Below are positions 38,001-46,353 of a stretch of 64,000 nucleotides of DNA, in pieces. A model generated the notes under the pieces. That model did no database searches. It saw only the letters and a program-made list of their open reading frames with translations, and was not told where the DNA came from. Within the stretch, counting starts at the first letter, position 1. Each line of letters opens with the position of its first letter. The DNA lies in the NCBI RefSeq assembly GCF_900186865.1, contig NZ_LT906480.1:2746001-2810000 (forward strand), read 5' to 3'. The stretch is from Stenotrophomonas maltophilia. Its GTDB lineage: Bacteria; Pseudomonadota; Gammaproteobacteria; Xanthomonadales; Xanthomonadaceae. The translations under genes and the position numbers were made by a program.

Positions 38001-38082
38001 TGCCAGCGCCGATGAACAACAGCAGCGCCAGCATCACCATCAAGGGCTGGCGCAGGCAATAGGCAATCAGGCGATCGATCAT
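35005..38082 (-). CDS. HME-RND efflux pump, CzcA type
   Basis: 1025 residues, 12 membrane helices, full RND length. Heavy-metal-efflux subfamily. The fourth helix carries DFGIIIDGAVIVTEH, which matches the CzcA/CnrA (divalent Co, Zn, Cd, Ni) signature rather than the CusA (Cu/Ag) one. Other motifs: FPDVSDTQVTV, GVADVISFGG, ELPEGYRLEWSGEFENQQRA. Exports metal from periplasm and cytoplasm through a CzcB/CzcC tunnel. Start overlaps the CzcB-like stop by 4 bp. Metal specificity is inferred from one motif. Confidence 0.9.
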   Translation of the reverse strand: MIDRLIAYCLRQPLMVMLALLLFIGAGIAAFRVLPVEAFPDVSDTQVTVVSLHTGRAAEEVEREVTMPLEVALSGIPHSVRVFSHTQFGLSMIILTFDDKADDYFARQQVLERLQGVELPEGVTPELEAMSSAVGEIYRYVLKGPHMTPTQLRTVQEWTMERSLRTVPGVADVISFGGFARTFQVKPDLDKLRDRGISLREFAEALEKGSSNAGGGYVERGQQQFLIRGVGLMRSPADIGNVVVEQRGGTPILVRDLASIADTGLPRQGLVGQDDNDDAVFGMVLMRKGENPSDVLGALHARIAEIEANQLPHGVSIEPFYDRSWLVSTTLKTVFSNLLEGAVLVFLVLWLFLYNARAALIVAAMMPLALLSTFLGLHLWGVPANLLSLGAMDFGIIIDGAVIVTEHIVSRLSKLPPAADRKTRFSTILSAASEVGRPTFFSMLIIIAAHIPIFTLQRQEGRMFAPMAYSVTSALIGALILALTVVPLFCYWWLRRDRMRDGNPLMDRLTGWYRPILERALARPRAVVLTAVALLAGTLALGTRLGSEFLPELDEGSIWLTATLDPSTSLAEAQQQSRRIRELVGTFPQVSTVVAKLGRPEDGSDAKGANQIEALVALKPEKEWPKGVDKRQLVSDLQRTLEQRIPGPEFSISQPVRDNILESISQIKGQVVIKVSGSDLDVLNQQAQAILGQVRGVEGVESAFIDRDGSLPQLQIEIDRDRAARYGLNVRDIDEVIETALGGRQVGELWEGDRRFPITLRLDDADRDLQRLRTVPVGIGDGHTVTLSDVADFRMASGAINISRENAQRVKAVSIFIAGRDMGSVVADMRKRVDASVQLPEGYRLEWSGEFENQQRAMKRLGWVIPLSVLIIFVLLFDAFKDISSAALILANVPLAMIGGILALWLTGIPLSVSAAIGFIALFGQAVLNGVVMLSRFAQLREQGMDLLQSVVQGSLQRLRTVLMTALLAMFGLLPMATSHAIGAETQKPLAVVVIGGLLSAMLLTLLVLPTLYYWVHRRREARTG

Positions 38083-39251
38083 GGCGCGGCGTGCCCCGTG
38101 CCGGCGCTGGCGGCGGCTGGCGCGCTGTCGACCAGCTGCTGCAACAGCAGGCCGCCCTCGACCACCACTCTGCTGCCAACCGCCAGGTCGTCACGCACCC
38201 ACAGCCGGCCATCGCCCAGTTCCTCGGCATGCACGGCATGGCGCACGTAGCGCCCCTTGTCCTCCTCCACGAACACCACCTGCTTGCCGTCGATCAGAAG
38301 CACGGCCGCATCGGGCAGCGAGACACCGCCGTCGGCCGGCAACGCCACCTGGGCGCGCACGTACTGCCCCGCCTTGAAGCCGCGTGCGCGGTTGTCCAGC
38401 TCGGCGCGCGCCTGCACCACGCGGCGTTCGCTGTCGACGAAGTCATCCACGTGCTGCAGGGTCGCCTGCAGCAGTTGGCCATCGGCACCGGGTACGCTCA
38501 CCTGCATGCCCGCCTTCATGCGTCCGGCCAGGCTCTCGGGAACATCCAGCAGCAACCACAGGCGGTCCGGATCGCCAATCACCGCCAATGGCTGTTCGCT
38601 GTCCGGGCTGACCGCCATGCCCGGGCTCATCCGCCGCTCCACCAGCACGCCATCAATGGGCGCGCGCAGCGGCAGGCGCTGGTCGACGCGCTGGCCGTTG
38701 CCATATGCCTTGGCGAAGGCGGTTGCACGCGCATGATCGGCCTGGCTGCCGGCGAAGTTGGCCTCGGCCTCGTCCAGTTCGCGGCCCGACGCCACACCCG
38801 CCGCATGCAGCTCGCGGGTGCGCTCCAGCTCCTTGCGCGCCTGCTGCAGCTCGGCGCGGCCACGCACGCCCTCCGCCTGGGCCTGGCCGAACTCGGGCGA
38901 GGTGATCCAGGCAATCAATTGGCCGGCCTTCACTTTCTGGCCCGGCTGCGCCTCGATGCGCGCCACCTGCCCCGGCAACGGCGTGCGCAGTGCACTGGAA
39001 CGGGTCTCGTCCCAGACCACCCGGCCCGGCAGCTGCAGGCTGGCGCTGGCGCCGGCGGTCACCGCCTCGCTGCGCAGCACGTCCAGCTGGCGGCTGCCGG
39101 CAGGAAACTGGATCTGGCCGGCACTGATCTGCGGCGCATCCTCGGTGTAGGACGCCGGCTCACGGCCGCAGCCGACCAGCAGGGCCAGCGCCAGCAAGGC
39201 CGGCAGCACGCCGTGTCGCGCCCGCGGGCGATGGGCGACGGGGGACTTCAT
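38079..39251 (-). CDS. RND periplasmic adaptor (CzcB/membrane fusion protein)
   Basis: 390 residues. N-terminal lipoprotein-type signal (LLALALLVGCG), coiled-coil hairpin (AELQQARKELERTRELHAAGV), lipoyl-like halves (TPLPGQVARIEAQPGQKVKAGQLIAW and PIDGVLVERRMSPGMAV) and a beta-barrel/MP domain. It links the CzcA-type pump to the outer-membrane channel. Start overlaps the TolC-family gene stop by 4 bp. Confidence 0.9.
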   Translation of the reverse strand: MKSPVAHRPRARHGVLPALLALALLVGCGREPASYTEDAPQISAGQIQFPAGSRQLDVLRSEAVTAGASASLQLPGRVVWDETRSSALRTPLPGQVARIEAQPGQKVKAGQLIAWITSPEFGQAQAEGVRGRAELQQARKELERTRELHAAGVASGRELDEAEANFAGSQADHARATAFAKAYGNGQRVDQRLPLRAPIDGVLVERRMSPGMAVSPDSEQPLAVIGDPDRLWLLLDVPESLAGRMKAGMQVSVPGADGQLLQATLQHVDDFVDSERRVVQARAELDNRARGFKAGQYVRAQVALPADGGVSLPDAAVLLIDGKQVVFVEEDKGRYVRHAVHAEELGDGRLWVRDDLAVGSRVVVEGGLLLQQLVDSAPAAASAGTGHAAP

Positions 39252-40495
39252 CGGGACTCTCCTTCAGCAACGGATGTGGCCGCTTCCCAGCGCGCCAGGG
39301 CAATGGCATGGTCGGCGCGCGCATCGATCAGCGCGGCCTCGAAGTCGCGCCAACTGCGGCGCGCATCCAGCAGATCGGTCAGGCTGGCGGCGCCGCGCCG
39401 GTACGCCAGTTCGATGCCCTGCACCGCCTTGCGTGCGGCGTCGGACTGCAGTCCCTCATAGTCGCGGCGGCGCTGTGCGGCGGACTGCGCGCTGGCCTGC
39501 AGCTGGTCCAGCTCGGCGCGTGCTTCGCGCTGCAGTACCTGCAGCTCCAGCGCGGCGCTGTCACGGTCGGCCTCGGCACGCTGGATCGCGCCGCGTGCAC
39601 GTGACGGGCCGCCGAGCGGAATGGTCAATGACACACCCCAGGTGACGCCGCTGATGTCGGTCGGCTCGCGCTCGGCCTCCACACCCAGCTGGATGTCGCG
39701 ATGGCGCTCACTGCGCGCCAGTGCCACACCGGTGTCGGCCGCGGCCAGGCGCGAACGTGCCGCGCGCAGATCGGCACGCTGCTGCGGGTCGAACGCACGC
39801 GTATCCACCCTGCCCGCGGGGTCTGGCCACGGATCATCGGCGCTGAGGTCATGGCTGTCGTCGCGGCCGAGCAGCAGCCCCAGCGCATGCCGTGCATCGC
39901 GCAGATCCAGGGCCGCCTCGCGCGCCGCGTCGGCTACGGCGAGATCGTCCACCGCCAGCCGCGCGCGATCCACCGGTGCCATCGCCCCTGTCGCGACCTG
40001 CTTGTCCGCCGCCGCCATCTGCTCGGCCGAACTCTGCCGGTTGGCATCAGCAATCCGCGCCCGCTCCTGGGCGCCCTTCAGGCCGAAATAGGTTTCATGC
40101 AGCGCCACCTGCTGGCGACGCCGCGCATCCAGCATCTCCAGCCCGGCCACTTCCAGCAGCGCGTCGGCCTGGCGGATGCGCAGTGCGCGCTTGCCACCAC
40201 GTTCCCAGGTCCAGCCCAGGCCCACGGTGCTGTCCACCCGCTTGTCCTGCCAGCGCCCAGGGCCGATACCATGCTTGGGGCTGATCTTGCTGGTGCCGAT
40301 CGACAGCTCGGTGGCCGGGCGTAATGCCGCCGTCTGCGCATCGCCCTGCACACCGCGCAGCTCCAGTGCCGCCGCGCGCAGGTCCGGGTTGTGTGCTTCC
40401 ATTGCGCGCTGCGCTTCCTGCAGGGACAGCGCCGAAGCCGCAGGCGCGCACAGAAGCGTGGCCAGCACGGCCGCTAGACGAGAGGAGAAATTCAT
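39248..40495 (-). CDS. TolC-family outer-membrane efflux protein (CzcC type)
   Basis: 415 residues from ATG 40495, with a signal peptide (VLATLLCAPAASA). Two repeats of the outer-membrane factor fold are visible, each with long helices rich in Ala/Arg/Glu (ALEVAGLEMLDARRRQQVALHETYF and QRADLRAARSRLAAADTGVAL). First gene of the czcCBA-like operon. It diverges from the response regulator at 40558 over a 62-bp spacer holding four 11-bp-phased repeats. Confidence 0.88.
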   Translation of the reverse strand: MNFSSRLAAVLATLLCAPAASALSLQEAQRAMEAHNPDLRAAALELRGVQGDAQTAALRPATELSIGTSKISPKHGIGPGRWQDKRVDSTVGLGWTWERGGKRALRIRQADALLEVAGLEMLDARRRQQVALHETYFGLKGAQERARIADANRQSSAEQMAAADKQVATGAMAPVDRARLAVDDLAVADAAREAALDLRDARHALGLLLGRDDSHDLSADDPWPDPAGRVDTRAFDPQQRADLRAARSRLAAADTGVALARSERHRDIQLGVEAEREPTDISGVTWGVSLTIPLGGPSRARGAIQRAEADRDSAALELQVLQREARAELDQLQASAQSAAQRRRDYEGLQSDAARKAVQGIELAYRRGAASLTDLLDARRSWRDFEAALIDARADHAIALARWEAATSVAEGESR

Positions 40496-40518
40496 GCACG
40501 TCACGGTAAGGTGATGCA

Positions 40519-40556
40519 CTTGCGCCAAACTTGCCCCAACCTTGCACGAAGCTTGC
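40519..40556. promoter_or_regulatory. Four 11-bp-phased CTTGC direct repeats
   Basis: CTTGC begins at 40519, 40530, 40541 and 40552, an exact 11-bp period, with CNCNAA following in the first three units. OmpR/PhoB-class regulators bind direct repeats spaced about one helical turn, so this is a likely site for the regulator at 40558. It ends one base before the regulator start codon and lies 24 bp from the efflux gene start, so it could control both directions. Confidence 0.75.
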
Positions 40557-40557
40557 A

Positions 40558-41232
40558 ATGCGAATCCTGCTGATCGAAGACGACGCCGCTCTGGCCGATG
40601 GACTGATCCGCGCCCTGCAGGGTGCCGGTCATCTGTGCGACCACCTCTCGCGTGGACTGCACGCGCCGGCGGCATTGGCCAGCGCACCGTATGACGTGAT
40701 GGTGCTGGACCTTTCATTGCCCGACGTCGATGGCCTGGACCTGCTCTCGCGCCTGCGCAACGACGGCGCCACCCTGCCGGTGCTGATCCTGACCGCACGC
40801 GATGGTGTGGAGGACCGCATCCTCGGCCTCGACCGCGGTGGCGACGATTACCTGGCCAAGCCGTTCGCACTCGGTGAGCTGGAAGCCCGCCTGCGTGCAC
40901 TGTCGCGCCGCCGCAGCGATGCACCGGCGCAGAAGCGATTGGGCCGGTTGTGCTTCGACAGCATCCGCAATGAAGTGCAGGTTGAAGGCCAGCGCATCGA
41001 GTTGACCGCGCGCGAGCTGTCGCTGGTCGAGGCACTGATGCAGCATCCCGGTCGTACCGTCACCAAGCAGCGCTTGTTCGATGCGCTGTACAGCTGGGAC
41101 CACGAGGCCAACCTGTCGGTGATCGAGGTGCATGTCAGCCGCCTGCGCCGCAAACTGGAACAGGCGCGCGCCGGCGTCGGCATCCGCATGCTGCGTGGGC
41201 TTGGATACCGGCTGGAGGCCGCGGGTGACTGA
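40558..41232 (+). CDS. OmpR-class response regulator of the efflux operon
   Basis: 224 residues. Receiver with IEDDA pocket, Asp51 in VMVLDLSLPD, and LAKPFAL; winged-helix C-terminus with IELTARELSLVEALMQHPGRTVTKQRL and NLSVIEVHVSRLRRKLE, closest to the QseB/TctD group. It is divergent from the czcCBA-like operon and followed by a kinase gene with which it overlaps. No ribosome-binding site is evident before its start because repeat DNA occupies that position. Confidence 0.9.
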   Translation: MRILLIEDDAALADGLIRALQGAGHLCDHLSRGLHAPAALASAPYDVMVLDLSLPDVDGLDLLSRLRNDGATLPVLILTARDGVEDRILGLDRGGDDYLAKPFALGELEARLRALSRRRSDAPAQKRLGRLCFDSIRNEVQVEGQRIELTARELSLVEALMQHPGRTVTKQRLFDALYSWDHEANLSVIEVHVSRLRRKLEQARAGVGIRMLRGLGYRLEAAGD

Positions 41233-42604
41233 GCGCGTGCACAGCCTGCGTGGCCTGCTGCTCAGGCGCCTGTGGCTGCCGCTGCTGGTACTGCTGCTGT
41301 GCAGCGCAGTGGGTTCATTTGCGCTGGCCCGGTTCTATGCCGGCCAGGTTTACGACCGCTGGCTGCTGGATTCGGCGATGTCGTTGTCCGAACTGGTGAC
41401 GGTGCAGGATGGTCGCGCTTCGATCGAGATCACCCCGGCGGTCTCGCGCATGTTCAGCTGGGACACCGCCGACGAAGTGCATGGCGAGGTGGTCGATGCC
41501 GAGGGTGGGCGTCTGTATGGCGACCTGCCCGAAGCCCTGCCCCGCCCGGCGACGTCCGCCAACAGTGACGACGCGGTCTACTACGATGCGCGGCTGCGTG
41601 GTCAGGCTGTGCGCATGGTCGAGGTGGTGGTCAGCGCCGGACCGGGCCATGACATCCGGCTGCGCGTGGCTGAGACGCTTCGCAAACGCCACCGGCTGGA
41701 GCGCAAGCTGCTGCTGACCAGCGTTCCCTTCCAGGCCGCGATCCTGGCACTGGCGGCGTGGCTGGCCTGGTCCGGTACAGGCGCTGCCGCTCGCCATGCC
41801 AACCTGGTTGCGCGGAAGCTGGCCAGCCCGCGGCCGGATCCGTTGGCACCGTTGGACCCCGCGCAGGAGGCACCGCGCGAACTGTGGCCGGCGGTGGAGG
41901 CCTACAACGCGCTGCTGCAGCGTCTGGACGCGATGCAGGATGCGCAGCGGCGCTTTGTCAGCAATGCCGCGCACCAGCTGCGCACGCCCTTGGCGGCGAT
42001 GCAGGTGGAACTGGAGAGTTCATTGCGCCAGCACGACCCGCAGGCCCAGCAGCTGGCGCTGTCCGGCACGCTGGCCGGGCTGGCCCGCTTGCAGCATCTG
42101 GTCAACCAGCTGCTGATGCTCAGCCGCTCGGAAGATCCGCATGGCAGTGCACTGCCACTGCAACCGGTGGACCTGGCTGCGTTGGCACGCGGGGTGGTGG
42201 AGCGCTACGCCGACCGTGCGTTGGCGGCGGGCGTTGACCTGGGCTACGAGGGGCCAGACGACGGCGTGCAGGTACAGGGCGATCCGCAGCTGCTGCGCGA
42301 AGCATTGGGCAACCTGCTGGACAACGCGCTGCGCTACGGTGCCGTGCCCGGTGTGATCACCCTCGGCGTTCGGCAGGAGGCCGAAGGCGTGCAGGCATGG
42401 GTTGACGATGACGGCGCCGGCATTGCCGAAGCCGAACGCACGCGCGTCACGGAACGCTTCTACCGGGCCAGCAGCGAAGGCGATGGCTGCGGGCTGGGGT
42501 TGGCGATTGTGGCCGAGATCGCGCAGCGACATGGCGCGATCCTGATGATTGATACCGCCCCGATCGGTGGCGCGCGGGTGGGGGTGCGGTTCCGTTTCCG
42601 CTGA
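41225..42604 (+). CDS. Sensor histidine kinase, TctE/QseC type
   Basis: 459 residues from a GTG at 41225 that overlaps the regulator stop; GTG 41237 is an alternative and no ATG fits. Two membrane helices flank a 2CSK_N-type sensor (DRWLLDSAMSLSELVTVQDGR, GEVVDAEGGRLYGDLPE); then H-box SNAAHQLRTPLAAM near residue 250, LREALGNLLDNALRYG, and GCGLGLAIVAEIAQRHG. Pairs with the regulator upstream. Confidence 0.88.
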   Translation: MTERVHSLRGLLLRRLWLPLLVLLLCSAVGSFALARFYAGQVYDRWLLDSAMSLSELVTVQDGRASIEITPAVSRMFSWDTADEVHGEVVDAEGGRLYGDLPEALPRPATSANSDDAVYYDARLRGQAVRMVEVVVSAGPGHDIRLRVAETLRKRHRLERKLLLTSVPFQAAILALAAWLAWSGTGAAARHANLVARKLASPRPDPLAPLDPAQEAPRELWPAVEAYNALLQRLDAMQDAQRRFVSNAAHQLRTPLAAMQVELESSLRQHDPQAQQLALSGTLAGLARLQHLVNQLLMLSRSEDPHGSALPLQPVDLAALARGVVERYADRALAAGVDLGYEGPDDGVQVQGDPQLLREALGNLLDNALRYGAVPGVITLGVRQEAEGVQAWVDDDGAGIAEAERTRVTERFYRASSEGDGCGLGLAIVAEIAQRHGAILMIDTAPIGGARVGVRFRFR

Positions 42605-42612
42605 CCTCCCGC

Positions 42613-42637
42613 GTGCCAACCAAGGTTGGCACCTACC
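42613..42637. repeat. Reverse SMAG element / terminator
   Basis: GTGCCAACC-AA-GGTTGGCAC followed by CTACC, 8 bp after the kinase stop and before the convergent GH92 stop. Serves as a likely bidirectional terminator. Confidence 0.7.
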
Positions 42638-42679
42638 AGGTGCGGGGCAATGGCGGCGGCAGGACGGCGCCGCCCCGCA

Positions 42680-45031
42680 TCACCGGCTCATCGAGTACGG
42701 CGCCTGCGCGCCCTGCCCCGGCCAGTCCTTGTTCGGCTCGGCCTGCATGCTGAAGCGCAGCTCGCCACCGGCCAGGATCTCGTCGTGGCGCAGGAAGGTG
42801 CGCTGCAGCGGCTTGCCGTTGAGGCTCACGCTGCCCACATAGGTGTGCCTGTCATCCAGGCCATCGGCCACGATGGTGAACGTCTTGCCGTTGGGCAGGC
42901 GCATCGCGGTCTTCGGCAGGAACGGGCGACCGAGGATGTACTCGCCCGAGCCCGGTGCCACCGGGTAGAAGCCCAGCGCGGTGAACACATACCACGCCGA
43001 CATCTGGCCGACGTCATCGTTGCCGGCCAGGCCATCCGGACGGTCGGCGTACTGGGTGTCCATGATCTGCTTCAGGCGCGCCTGGGTGCGCCACGGCTGG
43101 CCAGCGTACGAGTACAGGTAGGCCACATGGTGGCTGGGTTCGTTGCCATGTGCGTACCAGCCGATCAGCCCGGTGATGTCTTCCATGTGCTCGAAGATGG
43201 ACGGATCCACCTTGGCGTTGAACACCTCGTCCAGGCGCGCGAGCAGCTTGTCGCTGCCACCGTGCGCTGCCGCCAGCCCGGCCACGTCCTGCGGCACATA
43301 CCAGGAATACTGCCAGGCGTTGCCCTCGGTGTAGTCGGTTCCGTAGCCGCTGGCGCTGGGGTCGAACGGGGTGCGGAAACTGCCGTCGCGCTTGCGTGCG
43401 CGCATGAAGCCGGTGTCCTTGTCGAACGCATTGCGCCAGTTGGCCGCGCGCTTGTCGAAGGTCGCCGCGATATCGCCCTTGCCCATCGCCTGCGCCATGC
43501 GTGCGATGGTCCAGTCATCGAAGGCGTATTCCAGCGTCTTGCTGGCCGCTTCACCTTCCTCGTCGATCGGTACGTAGCCCAGCTCGCGGTACTGTGCGAT
43601 ACCGTCATAGGGGCCGTAATTGGCGGTCTCGACCATCGCCTTCAATGCCTTGTCGGCGTCGAAGCCACGAATACCCTTCACGTAGGCGTCGGCGATCACC
43701 GGCACGGCGTGATAGCCGATCATGCACCAGTCTTCCAGGCCATGGAACGACCACACCGGCAGCATGCCGTAGGGGCTGTGCTCATGGTGGGCCAGCATCG
43801 AATTGACGAAGTCGCTGTTGCGCTTCTCCGGCTGCACCAGGGTCAGCAACGGGTGCAACGCACGGTAGGTATCCCACAGCGAGAACGTCGAATAGTTCGT
43901 GAAACCATCGGCCTTGTGCACGGCATTGTCCGAACCGCGATACTGGCCATCGGCATCCATGAAAAGCGTCGGCCCCAACAGTGTGTGGTACAGCGCGGTA
44001 TAGGCGCTGCGGCGAGCGTGCTCGGGTGCATCGATATCAAGCACAGACAGCGCCTGCGTCCATTCCTGTTTCGCCTGCGCACGCACGCGGTCGAAATCGA
44101 AGTCGGCCACTTCCGCGTCGAGGTTGGCAATGGCGCCGGCCTCGCTGACCGGCGAGATGGCAACCTTGACCACCAGCGGTGCGTCCAGCTTGCCGAATGC
44201 GAAGGTACCGACCAGCTGACGGCCCTCGATCTGTGCGCGCTGGGACGGATCCTTCTCGCCCGGCGGCGGGAAGCCCTTGTAGACGATGTCCTGCTCGGTG
44301 TTGTGCAGCTCATGCCCGGCCAGCGGGCGCGAGAAGCGCATCGCGAAATACAGCTGGCGGCCCGGCGCCCAGCCGCGTGTCTCGCGGAAGCCGGTCACCG
44401 TGCCGTCGGCACGCACCCGCACCCGCGACCACAGCACTTTGCCCGGGTAGTCGTACATGCTGGTGCGCATGTCCAGCAGCACCTTGGCGTCGGTGCCCTT
44501 GGGGAACGCACAGCGATGCACGCCCACGCGGGTACTGGTGGTCAGCTCGGCACGCACCTTGTAATCGTCCAACGTGACCGCGTAGTAGCCCGGCTCCGCT
44601 TTCTCGTCATCATGGCGGAAGCGGGAGGCATAGCCGCTGCGCGGCTTCTCGGGATCGCCACGCTCCAGGCCGGGACTGCCGATGAACGGCATCAGCAGGA
44701 TGTCGCCCAGATCGGAATGGCCAGTGCCGGAAAAATGGGTGTGCGAGAAGCCGACGATGCTGCTGTCGTCGTAGCGGTAGCCGGCCGCCCAACCGTAGGC
44801 CTTCTCGCGCGGCTGGATACGCGTATCCGGGCTGAGCTGGACCATGCCGAACGGTACCGTCGCACCCGGATAGGTGTGACCTTCGCCACCGGTGCCGATG
44901 AACGGGTCCACCGATGCATAGGCCTTGTCGGCGGCGGTTCTGGCAGGCGCGGCCGAAGCCAGGCCGGAAGCGAGCATCGCCGTGGCGGCGACAGCGATCA
45001 GGAGACGACGGTCCAGCGTGGGCATCGGCAT
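42680..45031 (-). CDS. GH92-family alpha-mannosidase, secreted
   Basis: 783 residues with a signal peptide (LLIAVAATAMLASGLASA). Glycoside hydrolase family 92: N-terminal beta-sandwich with DPFIGTGGEGHTYPGATVPFG and SHTHFSGTGHSDLGDI, then the (alpha/alpha)6 domain with YTEGNAWQYSWYVPQDV (catalytic acid Glu) and DDVGQMSAWYVFTALGFYPV. GH92 enzymes are calcium-dependent exo-alpha-mannosidases acting on N-glycans, with inversion. It stands alone between convergent neighbours, so its promoter lies upstream of 45031. Confidence 0.92.
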   Translation of the reverse strand: MPMPTLDRRLLIAVAATAMLASGLASAAPARTAADKAYASVDPFIGTGGEGHTYPGATVPFGMVQLSPDTRIQPREKAYGWAAGYRYDDSSIVGFSHTHFSGTGHSDLGDILLMPFIGSPGLERGDPEKPRSGYASRFRHDDEKAEPGYYAVTLDDYKVRAELTTSTRVGVHRCAFPKGTDAKVLLDMRTSMYDYPGKVLWSRVRVRADGTVTGFRETRGWAPGRQLYFAMRFSRPLAGHELHNTEQDIVYKGFPPPGEKDPSQRAQIEGRQLVGTFAFGKLDAPLVVKVAISPVSEAGAIANLDAEVADFDFDRVRAQAKQEWTQALSVLDIDAPEHARRSAYTALYHTLLGPTLFMDADGQYRGSDNAVHKADGFTNYSTFSLWDTYRALHPLLTLVQPEKRNSDFVNSMLAHHEHSPYGMLPVWSFHGLEDWCMIGYHAVPVIADAYVKGIRGFDADKALKAMVETANYGPYDGIAQYRELGYVPIDEEGEAASKTLEYAFDDWTIARMAQAMGKGDIAATFDKRAANWRNAFDKDTGFMRARKRDGSFRTPFDPSASGYGTDYTEGNAWQYSWYVPQDVAGLAAAHGGSDKLLARLDEVFNAKVDPSIFEHMEDITGLIGWYAHGNEPSHHVAYLYSYAGQPWRTQARLKQIMDTQYADRPDGLAGNDDVGQMSAWYVFTALGFYPVAPGSGEYILGRPFLPKTAMRLPNGKTFTIVADGLDDRHTYVGSVSLNGKPLQRTFLRHDEILAGGELRFSMQAEPNKDWPGQGAQAPYSMSR

Positions 45032-45127
45032 TTGGATCGATTCAGGTGATAGCCGGATGCTAGCACCGGGCCTGTCACGCCGCATGCTGCAGTGCGACTG
45101 CCCCGCGTGCTGCGCCCGGTTCACTCC

Positions 45128-45451
45128 TCAATCGGGAAGCGCGCCCTGCAATGACATGAGGTCCGCGCTGTCCAGCGGCCTCGCTACCCGCGCGACCTCG
45201 TCTCCATCGTGCAGCAGCACCACCGTCGGCCACAGCTTCACTTTGAACGCTCGGCCCAGGGGCCTGCCCTTGCCATCCTCGATCTTCCAGTGCGGCAGAT
45301 CGTTCGCTTCGACAAAGGCCTGCAACGCGGGCTGCGCGGCCTGGCAGTGGCCACACCAGGGCGCGCCAAACTCGAGAAGCAGCCAGCCGACCTGCGCCTC
45401 CACATCCAAGCGGTCGGGCTCCGCCGACAGGTGATCGCGCATGAATGGCAT
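45128..45451 (-). CDS. Thioredoxin-family protein
   Basis: 107 residues, one thioredoxin domain. The active site is WCGHC (Cys33, Cys36) instead of WCGPC, and the cis-Pro loop is LWPTVVLLHDGDE. No signal peptide, so cytoplasmic. ATG 45442 is an in-frame alternative to 45451. It follows the host-attachment-type gene by 5 bp and may be cotranscribed with it. WCGHC sites are usually more oxidising than WCGPC. Confidence 0.88.
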   Translation of the reverse strand: MPFMRDHLSAEPDRLDVEAQVGWLLLEFGAPWCGHCQAAQPALQAFVEANDLPHWKIEDGKGRPLGRAFKVKLWPTVVLLHDGDEVARVARPLDSADLMSLQGALPD

Positions 45452-45456
45452 CCGCG

Positions 45457-45873
45457 CTACGCCGCCAGCGCCTTCTGGATATCCGCCAACGGCGCGTTGG
45501 TCAGGTCCTTGGCGATGTCGCCCAGCAGGCGGGCCTGGGTTTCCTTGTGCAGCAGCGGACGGATGCGTCCCAGCGTGGTCGGATCAGCGATCAACACCAG
45601 GTGTGCATAGCGGTTCTTCAACGCATCCTCATTGAGCTGTTCCGCCACCTGCTTGGCGAACGTCGCCTCGTTGAGCTGGGATACCGACATGTCCTTCGGC
45701 ACTGCACCCGCAGGCCCCTGCCCGGATACACCCTGCTCGCTGATGTCCTGCAGGCGCAGTTCGCCTTCCTGCTTCAAGGCCAGCTGGTGATCGCTGCCGA
45801 CATTGGTGAATACACGGGCCGAACCGCCATCGGCGACAACCACAAGCGTACCTTCGGGAATGCGACGGGTCAT
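45457..45873 (-). CDS. Host-attachment (baeRF-type) protein
   Basis: 138 residues from ATG 45873 (MTRRIPEGTLVVVADGG). A single RNase-H-like / eRF1-domain-1-like fold: VVVADGGSARVFTN, FAKQVAEQLNEDALKNRYAHLVLIADPTTLGRIRPLL. Proteins like Agrobacterium AtsE were named host-attachment proteins, but archaeal-release-factor relatives suggest an RNA or translation role. It precedes a thioredoxin gene on the same strand. Confidence 0.85.
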   Translation of the reverse strand: MTRRIPEGTLVVVADGGSARVFTNVGSDHQLALKQEGELRLQDISEQGVSGQGPAGAVPKDMSVSQLNEATFAKQVAEQLNEDALKNRYAHLVLIADPTTLGRIRPLLHKETQARLLGDIAKDLTNAPLADIQKALAA

Positions 45874-46353
45874 GCGATGCTCCTTCTCTGTTGCGTTCGC
45901 CCACAACGTAGAGGGCGGCATGTGAGCAGCACGACCAGATTCCGTTCAACGCACGTCATCATTGCTTTGCAGATGAACAGGCATGATGGAACACAGCGTG
46001 CAGACAACTGCGCTTCGCTGCACGCTCACGCGCGTGCCGTTATGATGAACGGATGATCGACACGACCCACTACGTGACGGGCGCACCTGTTACGTGGAAA
46101 GCACTGCCGACCGGCGCTCCGCTTGCCACGCATGTTCCTGCTCCGCCCATCCATCGCCTCGCGCTGGATCCTGGCGGATGACGCCCGCAGGCACTTCGCC
46201 TGCATCCCCCGCATCGCTGTGATTCCCGGCCGCTGACCGCGCGGCCGTCGTGATCCCGTTGCCGTGCTTCCGCCGAAACGGCGGTGCCACGCCGTGCGCG
46301 TGCATCCACGCATGCCGCCGTTTTCTCCATTTCAAACCTCCCAGGGAGCCCCC
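45874..46353 (+). other. 480-bp gene-free region and putative structured proP leader
   Basis: No convincing gene. A 9-bp stem (AGCGTGCAG 45995-46003, CTGCACGCT 46018-46026) precedes a TATGAT (-10-like) at 46041. Near the end, CGGCGG (46279-46284) can pair with CCGCCG upstream (46270-46275, loop AAA) or with CCGCCG downstream (46315-46320), the latter followed by TTTTCT. The two pairings are mutually exclusive, as in an attenuator. Confidence 0.45.

Noticed and set aside
35005..38082. CusA (copper/silver) identity of the RND pump
   Set aside because: The fourth-helix motif has the DFG...DGAV form of CzcA-type pumps, not the CusA form.
42626..45049. An 807-codon open frame on the plus strand, opposite the GH92 gene
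   Set aside because: It is a high-GC shadow: low-complexity His/Arg/Gln-rich translation, no recognisable domain, and the opposite strand encodes a complete GH92 enzyme.
46053..46181. 42-codon open frame (starting MIDTTHYVTG) in the proP leader
   Set aside because: No ribosome-binding site and no family resemblance; only noted as a possible leader peptide.
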